Below, one piece after another: positions 34,524 through 43,296 of a stretch of 64,000 nucleotides of DNA (positions are counted from its first letter, which is position 1; each line of letters starts with the position of its first letter). Under the pieces are notes generated by a model. That model saw nothing but the letters and a program-made list of their open reading frames with translations, was not told the origin of the DNA and did not search any database. The stretch comes from Pandoraea anhela (GTDB lineage: Bacteria > Pseudomonadota > Gammaproteobacteria > Burkholderiales > Burkholderiaceae): assembly GCF_902459655.1 (NCBI RefSeq), contig NZ_CABPSB010000011.1:124001-188000 (forward strand), read 5' to 3'. The translations under genes were made by a program, and so were the position numbers.

Positions 34524-35660
34524 TCAGAGGGGCTGGAACCGGCCATCCTTGATCTGCAACGTGATCGCGTTGCCGACGCTGGCGGGGTCGCGGTTCGGGG
34601 CAAAGGAGAAGGGGCCGAAGAGACCGTCCATGCGCGTGCCGGCCATTGCGTCGCGCAGTGCCTGGGGGGTACGCGCGGTCTCCCTGTTCAACGCCGAGGC
34701 GAGCAGCATCATTCCTTGATAGCCCTGCGCGGCATAGGTATCGGGGTCCTTTTGGTACTTCGCCCGGTAGCGGGCGACGAAGGTCTGGTTCGCCGCGTCG
34801 CGGTTGTCGACGAACCAGGGGCTCGACACGATGAGCCCTTCGGCTGCCGTTCCCGCCAGCGTTACCAGACTCGGCGAGTTGAAACCGTTGCCGCCGATGA
34901 AGACGATGTTGCGCCCCATCCCGATCTTGCGCGCCTGCGTGAGGATTGCGGCCCCGGTCTCCGGATACGAGCCGAGCCAGATGGCGTCGACGCCGAGACT
35001 CTTCACCTTGGTAATCTGCGCCGAGAAATCGGTGTCGTGCGTTGCGAACGCTTCGACATCGACCACTTCGATGCCGAAACGCGCGGCCGTCTCCTTGTAG
35101 ATGGTGTAAGACTCAACCATGTTGGGATCGTCGTTGGCATAGAAAATTGCGACGCGCGCCATCTTGTGCTTGGTCATCGCGTTCTTGACCGACAAGGGAA
35201 TGAGCTGCCGCTCCGAGAGCGAGGTGCGGAAGATGAACTGACACACATCGGGAATGCCTTTGGCGGTGGCGTTCACAGTCAGCATCGGGATGCCTCGCTG
35301 ACACGCGACGGGGGCGGCGGCAATCGACTCGGCACTCAGTGTCGGTCCGACGACGACATCGACTTTCTCGTTCGCGATGAGCCTTCGCATGGCGCTGACG
35401 GCCTGCTCCTTGTTGCCTGTGCTGTCCTCGGTAATGAGGCGTAGCTTGACCGAGCCTTTCACGCCACCCCCGGCATTGATTTCCTCCGCGGCCAGTTGAA
35501 TGCCCGAATAGGTCTGTGCGCCGAATCTGGCGTTGGGACCCGTGAGCACCTGAATGACGCCCACCTTGATTTCGTCCGCATGCGCCAGGGCGGCGCACCA
35601 AGGCAACATCGACGCCCATAGCAGGGTCCGTAGGGCTGAGCGACACGCTTTCGCGTTCAT
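34524..35660 (-). CDS. ABC transporter substrate-binding protein, LivK type
   Basis: Periplasmic binding protein of the branched-chain amino acid class (Peripla_BP_6), 378 residues from ATG 35660, preceded by GGAG. Signal peptide ends ALAHADE; mature start EIKVGVIQVLTGPNARFG. Further motifs are NAGGGVKGSVKLRLI and VVGPTLSAESIAAAPV. It heads the operon livKHMGF-SDR-unknown. LivK-type proteins bind amino acids, amides, aromatic acids and others; the substrate is not evident. Divergent from the operon at 35940. Confidence 0.93.
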   Translation of the reverse strand: MNAKACRSALRTLLWASMLPWCAALAHADEIKVGVIQVLTGPNARFGAQTYSGIQLAAEEINAGGGVKGSVKLRLITEDSTGNKEQAVSAMRRLIANEKVDVVVGPTLSAESIAAAPVACQRGIPMLTVNATAKGIPDVCQFIFRTSLSERQLIPLSVKNAMTKHKMARVAIFYANDDPNMVESYTIYKETAARFGIEVVDVEAFATHDTDFSAQITKVKSLGVDAIWLGSYPETGAAILTQARKIGMGRNIVFIGGNGFNSPSLVTLAGTAAEGLIVSSPWFVDNRDAANQTFVARYRAKYQKDPDTYAAQGYQGMMLLASALNRETARTPQALRDAMAGTRMDGLFGPFSFAPNRDPASVGNAITLQIKDGRFQPL

Positions 35661-35855
35661 GTCCGTATCTCCGTGAGGATAAAAGTGCTTGCACGCAAGG
35701 GTTGCGCGGCGGTTCCGACTTGGTTGCTGGAGCGTAGGAGGGCAAAAAATCGGCAGCAAACAAAAGAACTGCGATTGGCTTGAAGAAAATTTGAGTCACC
35801 GCCGGGCACGCCGAGTCGCCCTGTCGCGTAAGGCCTTGCGCCGATGTCCTGAAAA

Positions 35856-35873
35856 TTTCAAGCCGACTTGAAA
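35856..35873. promoter_or_regulatory. Palindrome TTTCAAG-CCGA-CTTGAAA in a divergent promoter
   Basis: Perfect 7-bp arms around 4 bp, in the 279-bp gap between the divergent transporter and enzyme operons, 66 bp before the plus-strand start at 35940. Candidate operator serving one or both directions. A related half-site (CTTGAA) occurs near 35780. Confidence 0.5.
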
Positions 35874-35939
35874 AGAAATTTATCGGCGCGCGAGACGAAC
35901 GTCGAATAATCGGATCGAGCACATTCAGGGAGATCGCTC

Positions 35940-36482
35940 ATGTCCAAGTTCTACCCATCGATTGACGGCCAGTTTCAGGAATTCATCGAAGACCAGAAAT
36001 TGTTTTTCACGGCCACTGCGCCCGTCAACGGACGCGTCAACGTCTCGCCCAAGGGCATGGATACCTTTCGTGTGATCGGGCCGAACGTCGTGGCCTACCT
36101 GGACCTCACCGGCAGCGGCAACGAGACGGCTGCCCACATCGGGGACAACGGCCGGCTGACGATCATGTTTTGCAGCTTCGGGCGTCAGCCGATGATCATG
36201 CGGCTGTTCACGATTGCGCGCGTCGTTCAGCGGGACGACCCCGAGTGGTCGGGGCTGATCGATCGGTTTCCCGATCTGCCGGGCACGCGCCAGATCATCG
36301 TCGGTGACGTCGCGCAAGTGCAGACGGCGTGCGGCTTCGGCGTGCCCGAGTATGAATTCAAGCGAGTGCGCCCCACCTTGCAGCAATGGTCGGAGACCAA
36401 GGGCGAGGAGGGCATGCAGGAATACTGGGCGGACAACAACCTGCAAAGCATCGACGGTCTGCCTACCCATCTCCGAGTTTGA
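35940..36482 (+). CDS. Pyridoxamine 5'-phosphate oxidase-family protein
   Basis: Split-barrel flavin-binding-fold protein, 180 residues. It has FTATAPVNGRVNVSPKGMDTFRVI and VAYLDLTGSGNETAAHIGDNGRLTIMF, typical of the PNPOx-like general stress/heme-utilisation type family rather than PdxH. First gene of an operon with RraA-like, reductase and nitrilase genes. It may use FMN or F420-like flavins or act as an oxidase; unknown. Confidence 0.87.
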   Translation: MSKFYPSIDGQFQEFIEDQKLFFTATAPVNGRVNVSPKGMDTFRVIGPNVVAYLDLTGSGNETAAHIGDNGRLTIMFCSFGRQPMIMRLFTIARVVQRDDPEWSGLIDRFPDLPGTRQIIVGDVAQVQTACGFGVPEYEFKRVRPTLQQWSETKGEEGMQEYWADNNLQSIDGLPTHLRV

Positions 36483-36492
36483 GGGAACGACT

Positions 36493-37140
36493 ATGTACGA
36501 CGCGAACGATCTGGCTCACCTCGAGCACGCTTCGACGGCAGCGATTGCGGACGCCCTGGACACGATGACGCGCAAGCCGTTCGTCGTTTTGCCCCCGGTG
36601 AAATTGCAGTGTGGCAAGCGTATCTTCGGCCCGGCCGTCACGGTCATGATGGCGCCCACAGGTGAAAAAGCGCCCCATAACGTGGCCATGAAATTGCTCG
36701 ACGAATGCGCACCGGGCACGGTGCTGGTACTGAGCGGGGAGCCTGACCCGGTGGCGGGGGTCTTCTGCGAGCCGGAGATCGCTGCGGCCACCGCTCGCCG
36801 GCTTGGCGGATTGCTGACCGATTGCGCCGTGCGCTGGAGCCTGGGTCCGACCGAGCACCTGGTCGGCGTGGCAGGCGCTTCGCTGTCGCCTGCAAGTGCC
36901 TTCGGCCGGTTGAAGACGATGGCGGTCTCGCAGGCTTCACCGTGCGGCGGCGTGCAAGTGCACACGGGCGATCTGGTCGTTGGCGACGCGCTGGGTGTCG
37001 TCGTGGTGCCGGCGAGATACGTCCCGGACGTCGCGGGCAAGGTACAGCACGCGGCGGACCGTGTGAAGCGCATCGTCGCGGACGTGGCTGAGGGCCGGTC
37101 GATTCGCGATGCGGTCAACCATCATCGAAGCGGAGCCTGA
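36493..37140 (+). CDS. RraA-like / HMG-aldolase-family protein
   Basis: RraA-fold protein, 215 residues; the fold covers RNase E inhibitors and 4-hydroxy-4-methyl-2-oxoglutarate (HMG) and oxaloacetate aldolases. Seen are ALDTMTRKP, GPAVTVMMAPTGE and the loop LLTDCAVRW, where the aldolase pattern G-x-x-x-D-G-x-x-R-D would stand; Asp and Arg remain but Gly and the final Asp do not. RBS GAGGGA 6 bp before ATG 36493. The context suggests catabolism, but activity is uncertain. Confidence 0.85.
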   Translation: MYDANDLAHLEHASTAAIADALDTMTRKPFVVLPPVKLQCGKRIFGPAVTVMMAPTGEKAPHNVAMKLLDECAPGTVLVLSGEPDPVAGVFCEPEIAAATARRLGGLLTDCAVRWSLGPTEHLVGVAGASLSPASAFGRLKTMAVSQASPCGGVQVHTGDLVVGDALGVVVVPARYVPDVAGKVQHAADRVKRIVADVAEGRSIRDAVNHHRSGA

Positions 37141-38160
37141 ATGTTGCCATCCACCGATGTTTTTCTGCACTTCGCCGACGCGGAGCGCGTGCATATCGAT
37201 TGCCGCCACGACAGCACGGTGTTCGATGCCGCGAAACACGCGGGCGTAAGCCTCGCCCATGACTGCCTCAACGGGTCTTGTGGCACGTGTCACGGCGCAT
37301 TGCTCTCGGGCGCCGTGCGTTATGGCGTTCACGAAGACGCGTTGAGCTTGCCCAGGTTTGTCGACAAGCCGGTACTGCCCTGTCAGGCGAAGCCCGCCAG
37401 TGCACGAGTGGAAATCGCGCTGCCTTACTCGCGCGCTTCCGTGTTTCCAAAGAAAAAGCGGACCGTGCGGGTCGCCTCGTGTCGGCGCGTGAGCGAATCC
37501 GTGTGGGACATTCGCTGCGTGAGCGAGGGCCTTCGGATGTTCAGTTTCCTGCCCGGGCAATACGTTCGCGTATCGCCGCGTGGCAAGGGCTTCACGCGTG
37601 CTTACTCGCCTTATACGGTTCCCGGCGCAAGCGAGGTCGGCTTTCTCGTGCGCGAGGTCCAGTCGGGCGCGATGTCCGGATATTTGGCGGGGAGTTGCGT
37701 CGAGTCAGACGTGTGGGACGTCGAGGGGCCCTTCGGGGTCTTCTACCAGCGCAGCGTGCAAGCGCCGTCGCTCTATATCGCCGGGGGAACCGGCCTTGCG
37801 CCGATTCTTTCCATGCTTACGTCGCAGATTGGACTCGGCAACGGGCATTGGCCCCGGAAGGTCGTGTTCGGGGTGAGCCGCGCGGAGGACCTTTTCTTCG
37901 TCGACGAGCTTCGGCAACTGGGGGAGCGCCTCGGCAACACGTCGGTGATCGTGACCTGCGTGGCAGAGAGCGTGAATCCGGGCGTTCGTCGGGGAGGCGT
38001 TATGGAGATGCTCGACGAGGACGATTTCATCCGGCTCGGCGAATTCGGACCGGTCTATCTGTGCGGTCCGCCCGGCATGATCCGTTCGGCACGCGAAGCG
38101 GCGCTCGCCCATGGTGTGGCATCGCAGAACCTGCTCTTTGAAGAATTTACCGCCTCTTGA
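37141..38160 (+). CDS. 2Fe-2S/FAD oxygenase reductase component (ferredoxin-NAD(P)H reductase type)
   Basis: Electron-transfer flavoprotein, 339 residues. The N-terminal plant-type ferredoxin domain has CLNGSCGTC and a fourth Cys in VLPCQA. The FAD domain has RAYSPYT and the NAD(P) domain IAGGTGLAPILSML and LCGPPGMI. This is the architecture of class IB/III oxygenase reductases (BenC-, AscD-like). It is adjacent to the RraA-like stop, but no oxygenase partner is visible in the operon; the PNPOx-like protein at 35940 is the only candidate redox partner nearby. Confidence 0.92.
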   Translation: MLPSTDVFLHFADAERVHIDCRHDSTVFDAAKHAGVSLAHDCLNGSCGTCHGALLSGAVRYGVHEDALSLPRFVDKPVLPCQAKPASARVEIALPYSRASVFPKKKRTVRVASCRRVSESVWDIRCVSEGLRMFSFLPGQYVRVSPRGKGFTRAYSPYTVPGASEVGFLVREVQSGAMSGYLAGSCVESDVWDVEGPFGVFYQRSVQAPSLYIAGGTGLAPILSMLTSQIGLGNGHWPRKVVFGVSRAEDLFFVDELRQLGERLGNTSVIVTCVAESVNPGVRRGGVMEMLDEDDFIRLGEFGPVYLCGPPGMIRSAREAALAHGVASQNLLFEEFTAS

Positions 38161-38168
38161 GGATGCCT

Positions 38169-39104
38169 ATGACGCCGCAAAAAGTAGTGGTTTGTGCCGC
38201 GCAGATCGCACCGGTCTATATGGATCTGGAAGCGACGACGGACAAGATTGTCGACATGGTCCATCAGGCCGGACACGATGGCGCGCGACTGGTCGTGTTT
38301 CCGGAGACCGTGCTGCCCGGGTATCCGTACTGGACGCTGATTCACGATCCGTTCAGCGCGCGAACGCGGTTTGCCCGCAAGCTCTATGAGCAGGCCGTTC
38401 GTCTCGACTCCGGTGTGGTGGATCGGATTCGCACGGCCGCACGCGAATCGGGATGCGTCTTGTCCGTCGGCATCAATGAGTTGGATGGGGGCACGATTTA
38501 CAACAGTCAACTGCTGATCGACGGCGACGGCGAGATCCTGAGTTGCCGCCGCAAGCTCGTGCCGACGCACCACGAACGGATGACCTGGGGTAGGGGAGAT
38601 GGCGCGGATCTCGGCGTGCACGACACGTCGATCGGCCGAGTCGGCGCGCTGGTCTGTTACGAGCACACCAATCCGTTGTTCCGATTCGCGCTCCAGGCGC
38701 AGGGCGAGCAGATTCATATCGCGAACTGGCCGGGCGGCATGCCGTGGACCGATCCGCTCATCGACGCCTGCGTTCGGGGGTACGCGATCGAATCGGCGTC
38801 CTTTGTCGTAAGCAGCACGTCGGTTCTGACGCCGGCCATTCGGGACTGGCTGGGCGAGGAGGCCTGCGCGCCGCTTGCGTCCGGCGGCGGCGCCTCTGCC
38901 ATTGTTGCCCCCGGCGGCAAGTATCTGGCGAAAGCCAGCGCCGATCGCGAGGAACGCCTCGTCGCCGAGCTGGATTACGCCCTGATCGCCGACTGGAAGC
39001 ACATCGTCGACGGGGCAGGCCACTACGCACGTCCCGATGTGGTGCGTCTGCACGTCAATGCCGGGCGTCAGACCTGTGTCGAAACTTCCTACCAACGATA
39101 TTGA
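38169..39104 (+). CDS. Nitrilase / carbon-nitrogen hydrolase
   Basis: Nitrilase-superfamily enzyme, 311 residues, with the full triad: Glu46 in FPETVLPGYPYW, Lys129 in RRKLVPTHHER and Cys163 in ALVCYEHTNP. The CYEHTNP and PTHHERMTWG loops are those of true nitrilases rather than amidases, so hydrolysis of a nitrile to acid and ammonia is likely. ATG 38169 is preferred over ATG 38163 by spacing from GAGG at 38159-38162. Confidence 0.92.
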   Translation: MTPQKVVVCAAQIAPVYMDLEATTDKIVDMVHQAGHDGARLVVFPETVLPGYPYWTLIHDPFSARTRFARKLYEQAVRLDSGVVDRIRTAARESGCVLSVGINELDGGTIYNSQLLIDGDGEILSCRRKLVPTHHERMTWGRGDGADLGVHDTSIGRVGALVCYEHTNPLFRFALQAQGEQIHIANWPGGMPWTDPLIDACVRGYAIESASFVVSSTSVLTPAIRDWLGEEACAPLASGGGASAIVAPGGKYLAKASADREERLVAELDYALIADWKHIVDGAGHYARPDVVRLHVNAGRQTCVETSYQRY

Positions 39105-39117
39105 TCTTCACGCCAAC

Positions 39118-39777
39118 ATGACCAAGAAAGTCACGATTTCTTTTGATGACGGCCCGGAGCCGGAATCCACCCACGCTGTGCTCGATGCGCTCGCCGAACA
39201 CAATGTGAAGAGTTCGTTCTTCTCCATTTGCTCGAAACTCGCGGATCCTCACGCCCGTGCGGCGGCCGAGCGGGCCGTCGCCGAGGGCCACTGGTACGGC
39301 AGTCATTCCCACTTTCACAAGACGCCGATGGGGTGGATGGAGGATTTCAACGATGCCGTCGCCGAGATCGATCTGGGTTTCGACGCCCTTGGCGATCTGG
39401 CGACGCCCCGATCCATGTATCGCCCCTTCGGCTTTGGCGGCGTTTTGGATACGCGGTTGCTAAATCCTGTCGCCGTGCGGCATCTCATCGAGAAAGGGCA
39501 CCAATGCGTGCTGTGGGATTTCACGCCGCGCGAATGGCGCAATGAAGAGGGGTGGGTCGAGATGTGTCTGGACTACTGCGAGCAGCATGCGTGGAGCTGT
39601 CTGGCATTGCGTGACAGTGAAAAGACCATCGGGGAGCGTCTGGACCTGCTGTTGAGGGAGCTGAAGGCGCGTGGTTTCGAGATCGTGCAGGAATTCCCGC
39701 CGCACGTGGTGCCGATCTCCGATGGGGCGGTCGTGGGATCGCTTTCGGGATTCGTGGCTGGCGAGAGCGCGCCATGA
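39118..39777 (+). CDS. Polysaccharide-deacetylase-fold hydrolase (NodB domain)
   Basis: NodB-homology protein, 219 residues, with TISFDDGPEPEST (catalytic Asp pair), GSHSHFHKTPMGW (metal His-x3-His type) and YRPFGFG. No signal peptide, so it acts in the cytoplasm; soluble members of this fold hydrolyse cyclic imides or allantoin-like compounds as well as N-acetyl groups. Lies 13 bp after the nitrilase and overlaps the next start. A small-molecule amidohydrolase role is likelier than cell-wall action. Confidence 0.85.
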   Translation: MTKKVTISFDDGPEPESTHAVLDALAEHNVKSSFFSICSKLADPHARAAAERAVAEGHWYGSHSHFHKTPMGWMEDFNDAVAEIDLGFDALGDLATPRSMYRPFGFGGVLDTRLLNPVAVRHLIEKGHQCVLWDFTPREWRNEEGWVEMCLDYCEQHAWSCLALRDSEKTIGERLDLLLRELKARGFEIVQEFPPHVVPISDGAVVGSLSGFVAGESAP

Positions 39778-40097
39778 TCTTTGTCATCTATCGCATCGAT
39801 GCCCCGCAGACGTCGGGAAAGCGCGACGACTTCCGTCGCGCCCACCTGGACTATCTCCAACGCTTCAATCTGGAGATCCTGTGCGCGGGCGCGTTGCTGG
39901 GCGATCCGGATGATGCGGCGGCGCCCGGGTCGCGCCCGGAGATCGGCAGCCTGTACGTAGTGGACTTCCCGTCGGAATCTTCCGCGCGGCGCTTCGCGTT
40001 TGAAGATCCCTTTCATCAGGCGGGTCTGTTCGCCAGCGTGGAGGTTCGCCCGTTCACGGCGCGGCTCGGGCCGTTGGCGGCGAGCCTGATCCGCTGA
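39774..40097 (+). CDS. YciI-family protein
   Basis: Small ferredoxin-like-fold protein of 107 residues, with the family features VIYRIDAPQTSGKRDDFRRAHLDYL, a GDPDDAAAPGS loop and a FEDPFHQAGLFASVEVRPF C-terminal half. YciI proteins are related to muconolactone isomerase and occur in catabolic operons, some as dehydrochlorinases or lyases. Start overlaps the previous stop (ATGA). Last gene of the operon, converging on LysR. Confidence 0.87.
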   Translation: MIFVIYRIDAPQTSGKRDDFRRAHLDYLQRFNLEILCAGALLGDPDDAAAPGSRPEIGSLYVVDFPSESSARRFAFEDPFHQAGLFASVEVRPFTARLGPLAASLIR

Positions 40098-40118
40098 TCC
40101 GCTGACTCGCTGACCGGA

Positions 40119-41012
40119 TTACCGCTGAGCCGCGTCGGAGAATTCGGCCTGAAGCCACGCCGACAAGGCTTTCACGGCAGGGGACCCGCTCCGGAGGTCG
40201 GAGACGAGCAGGAAATAGGGTCCACTCGCCATCGGCTTGCTGTCGAGCGCCACGGTCAGGCGCCCATGACGTAGATCATCGGTAATCTCTCCTACGCCTG
40301 CCAGCGCGAGACCGAGTCCTTCGAACGCCCCCTGAAGCGCGAGCTCGCGCGTCTCGAACGTCAGTGTTCGCGTCTTCTTGCCGATCGGCACGCCGGTACA
40401 TCTCGCCCATCGCTCCCATTCATTGGGCTGCGACTCGACCTTGAGCAGCCGAAACCCCGTCACGTCCTCGGGTGTCAGCCTGCTAGCGCCACGCAGCAAC
40501 CTGGGGTTGCAGACAACGACCAGTTGCTCGGAGAAGAGCAGGTGCTCGCGAAATCCCGGCCAATCCGCCTGACCGAATCGGATGATGCAATCGAGTTCCT
40601 TGCGGGTGCGTGCGTCGTTGGTGTCCTGACACAGCAAACGCAGATCGATGTCCGGATGCGCCGCTTCGAACTTCCCCAGATTCGGGATGAACCAGCGCGA
40701 CGCGAAACTGGCCGGCATGGAGATCGTGACGGCGCTTGCTGCGCGGTGCGTCTTGAAGTCCGACACCGCCGCCGCCAACGTATCGAAGATGGCTGTCAGC
40801 GTGGGGAGCAATTCTGCGCCGCGCTCGGTGAGTTCCAGTCCGCGTCCCGTCCGGTTAAACAGCTTCGTGCCTAATTCCTCTTCCAGTTGACGGATCTGAT
40901 GGCTCACGCCGGACGGGGTGATGAACAGCTCCTCGGCCGCATCGGCAAGATTCAGATGCGTGCCGGCCACCTGGAATGCGCGAAGTGCTCTTAGCGAGGG
41001 GAGTCGGCTCAT
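40119..41012 (-). CDS. LysR-family transcriptional regulator (GcvA-like)
   Basis: LysR protein, 297 residues. N-terminal LPSLRALRAFQVAGTHLNLADAAEELFITPSGVSHQIRQLE is typical of the GcvA group; effector domain from about residue 92. Transcribed towards the nitrilase operon and probably its regulator; the palindrome at 35856-35873 is a candidate target. Confidence 0.92.
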   Translation of the reverse strand: MSRLPSLRALRAFQVAGTHLNLADAAEELFITPSGVSHQIRQLEEELGTKLFNRTGRGLELTERGAELLPTLTAIFDTLAAAVSDFKTHRAASAVTISMPASFASRWFIPNLGKFEAAHPDIDLRLLCQDTNDARTRKELDCIIRFGQADWPGFREHLLFSEQLVVVCNPRLLRGASRLTPEDVTGFRLLKVESQPNEWERWARCTGVPIGKKTRTLTFETRELALQGAFEGLGLALAGVGEITDDLRHGRLTVALDSKPMASGPYFLLVSDLRSGSPAVKALSAWLQAEFSDAAQR

Positions 41013-41044
41013 AACGTCTCGGCGTGAACGCTCATGGGGGCTTG

Positions 41045-41791
41045 TCAGGGCGTTCTCTTGCGCGCTTTAAAGCGAAGATGAACATAGTCGGCCACCCAGT
41101 CGCCGCGGCTCGTCTTGAGTACCGGGCAAAGCAGACGTTCGGCGTGACGCATTGCGTCATCCCGGTCGCGCTCGGGAATCGTGCCGAAAAATGGTTTGGC
41201 GAACATCTCGAACCAGGCGCGAATGCCCAGCGGTAACGGGGTTGGGCGATGAAACGTCTGGATCATGGTGACGGAGAATCCGCACGCTTCGAGCAGATCG
41301 CAGCATTCGTCCGCCGCCGGGTAGAAAAAGCGCGGAATCTTCTCTTCCGGAACGTCGAACTGGAGCAGCGTGGCGATCAAGGCGGTGTGGATCGCGGCGA
41401 TATTTCTGTGCGCGCCCGTCTCGGCGACGAAGCGGCCGCCCGATTTGAGCGCCCGCCACGCGCCGGTGAAAACGCCTTCGGCGTCGGGCATCCAATGGAT
41501 GGCCGCGTGAGAGAACACGGCATCGAATTGCGCGGGCAGTCGCAGGCCCTGTGCGTCTTGCGTCATGGCGTCGATGCCGCGCTCGCGCGCGGATGCTACA
41601 GCTGCCGGGTCGATATCGATGCCTGTCACGATGGCGCCGCGCTCGCCAAGTCGCGCGGAGAGTTCGCCATCCCCGCAGCCGATATCGAGGATGTGCTCTC
41701 CGGGGCGAGGGTCGAGCAGTTCCACAACCCTCAGGCTGTGGTCCCGGAAGAAACGAACGTCGTTCGAACTGGTAGGCACTTTTTCTGGCAT
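41045..41791 (-). CDS. SAM-dependent methyltransferase (class I)
   Basis: Rossmann-fold methyltransferase, 248 residues from ATG 41791 (an in-frame ATG at 41854 exists). SAM-binding motifs: ILDIGCGDGELSARLG, ITGIDIDPAA-like VTGIDIDPAAV, FDAVFSHAAIHWM and FVAETGAHRNI. Similar to the trans-aconitate methyltransferase-like group. Follows the LysR start by 32 bp on the same strand; substrate unknown. Confidence 0.87.
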   Translation of the reverse strand: MPEKVPTSSNDVRFFRDHSLRVVELLDPRPGEHILDIGCGDGELSARLGERGAIVTGIDIDPAAVASARERGIDAMTQDAQGLRLPAQFDAVFSHAAIHWMPDAEGVFTGAWRALKSGGRFVAETGAHRNIAAIHTALIATLLQFDVPEEKIPRFFYPAADECCDLLEACGFSVTMIQTFHRPTPLPLGIRAWFEMFAKPFFGTIPERDRDDAMRHAERLLCPVLKTSRGDWVADYVHLRFKARKRTP

Positions 41792-41972
41792 GACGTCAGC
41801 GATTCGTCGGCGTGCTTCAGTGCGTTTTCGAACGCCATTCGCCGTTGATCTCACGAAGGAAATGTCAAATTCAGTCTAGCAAAATCGCTGAAATATGCGA
41901 AAGAATCAAAATAGATCGGGCACGCCTTTTCCTTGATGGGGCGGACACAAGGTGGTTCGCAACGACCTGCAA

Positions 41973-42004
41973 TTCGTGTCTTCGTGTCTTCGTGTCTTCG
42001 TGTC
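41973..42004. repeat. Four perfect tandem copies of TTCGTGTC
   Basis: An octamer repeated four times without mismatch in the 347-bp gap between the methyltransferase and the histidine kinase. The unit length is not a multiple of three and the array lies about 135 bp upstream of the kinase start. The remainder of the gap holds no gene that I can support. Confidence 0.85.
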
Positions 42005-42138
42005 GATGCCAGGCGCTCGCGAGAGGGCTGGCCGGCGACCGTAGGCCGAGACATCGACAGCGGGATTCGTGAGGCGTGATACCGATATTTTTCACCGCTT
42101 TCGGCATGGTAGTGTGATTGATCAGAAAAGGAGCCGCC

Positions 42139-43296
42139 TTGATCGCAGATCCCGCCATCCATCCGCCTGCCGACTGGCTGGCCCTGTTGCTGGACAGCAC
42201 TGGCGAAGGTGTCTACGTGATCGATACCGAAGGTCGATGCATCTTTGTCAATCGGGCGGCGCGGGACATGCTCGGCTGGCCGGCCAGCGAAATTATTGGC
42301 CGCAACATGCACGATCTCATTCATCACTCGACATTGTCCGGCCACACCTACCCTGTGTGCGACTGTCCGATCTTCGACGCCTTCCGCAGAGGTACGCCCT
42401 GTCGTGTCGACGATGAGGTGCTCTGGCGCGCCGATGGCACGTCGTTCCCCGCGGAATACTCCAGCTATCCCATCTTTCAGAACGGTGAGGCCCGCGGCGC
42501 AGTCGTCACCATGAACGACATCACCGAGCGCAAGCAGTCGGAGGAATCGCTCAGATCGGCGCATGCGCTGCTCGAACGTCGGGTCGATGAGCGAACGCGC
42601 GAGCTTCGGGAACTCGCCAACCATCTCGAATCCGTGCAGGAAACGGAGCGTAAGCGCATTGCCCGGGAGATTCACGATGAGCTCGGGTCGTTGCTCACCG
42701 CATTCAAGATGGACCTGAACTGGATCAAACGCCGCGCCGGCGATCCCCTCTTGCAGAGCGCGCTCGTCGACAAATGCGTGAGCATGGGCAAGTCCGTCGA
42801 TACCGCCATCGATGCGCTGGGGCGCATCATGACCGACCTGCGGCCGAGCATTCTCGATCACCAGGGGCTCTGGGCCGCGCTCGAATGGCAAGCCAACGAG
42901 TGGCAGCACGGGGTGTCGGACGAAATCGCCGCCGAATTCAAGATGTTCGTGACGAAAGACGTGCCGAGTCCGGAGGGCGGTCTCGCCATTGCCATTTTTC
43001 GAATCTTCCAGGAGATCCTGTCGAACATCTCCCGCCACTCGTGTGCGACGCGCGCGAGCATTCGCATCGATGTCGACGCGCCGCCGGATCCCGTGCTTTA
43101 CATGCAGGTAAGCGACAACGGCATCGGAGCGCGCCGCGAGGCTTTGACGGATCCACGCAGCTATGGCGTGCTCGGCATGCGCGAGCGCGCGGCTTTTTTC
43201 GGTGGTTCGGTTCGTATCGAGAGTTCGGAGAATCATGGCACGACGGTACGCCTGGTCATGCCATTGAAGACATTGAAGACAGGAGGCGCGTCATGA
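42139..43296 (+). CDS. PAS-domain sensor histidine kinase (HisKA_3 type)
   Basis: Two-component sensor, 385 residues from TTG 42139, preceded by AAAGGAG at 42127-42133. A PAS domain (about 15-130; GVYVIDTEGRCIFVNRAA, PVCDCPIF) is joined by a coiled-coil (HALLERRVDERTRELREL) to the dimerisation domain with phosphoacceptor His179 in REIHDELGS, then an HATPase with DNGIGARRE and GVLGMRERA. No membrane segment, so it senses a cytoplasmic signal. The stop overlaps the regulator start. Confidence 0.9.
   Translation: MIADPAIHPPADWLALLLDSTGEGVYVIDTEGRCIFVNRAARDMLGWPASEIIGRNMHDLIHHSTLSGHTYPVCDCPIFDAFRRGTPCRVDDEVLWRADGTSFPAEYSSYPIFQNGEARGAVVTMNDITERKQSEESLRSAHALLERRVDERTRELRELANHLESVQETERKRIAREIHDELGSLLTAFKMDLNWIKRRAGDPLLQSALVDKCVSMGKSVDTAIDALGRIMTDLRPSILDHQGLWAALEWQANEWQHGVSDEIAAEFKMFVTKDVPSPEGGLAIAIFRIFQEILSNISRHSCATRASIRIDVDAPPDPVLYMQVSDNGIGARREALTDPRSYGVLGMRERAAFFGGSVRIESSENHGTTVRLVMPLKTLKTGGAS

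Noticed and set aside
41973-42004. Tandem octamers as a CRISPR remnant
   Set aside because: Units are 8 bp and contiguous, without spacers or cas genes.
41851-43236. 461-residue minus-strand open frame
   Set aside because: Antisense to the histidine kinase, whose motifs are complete.
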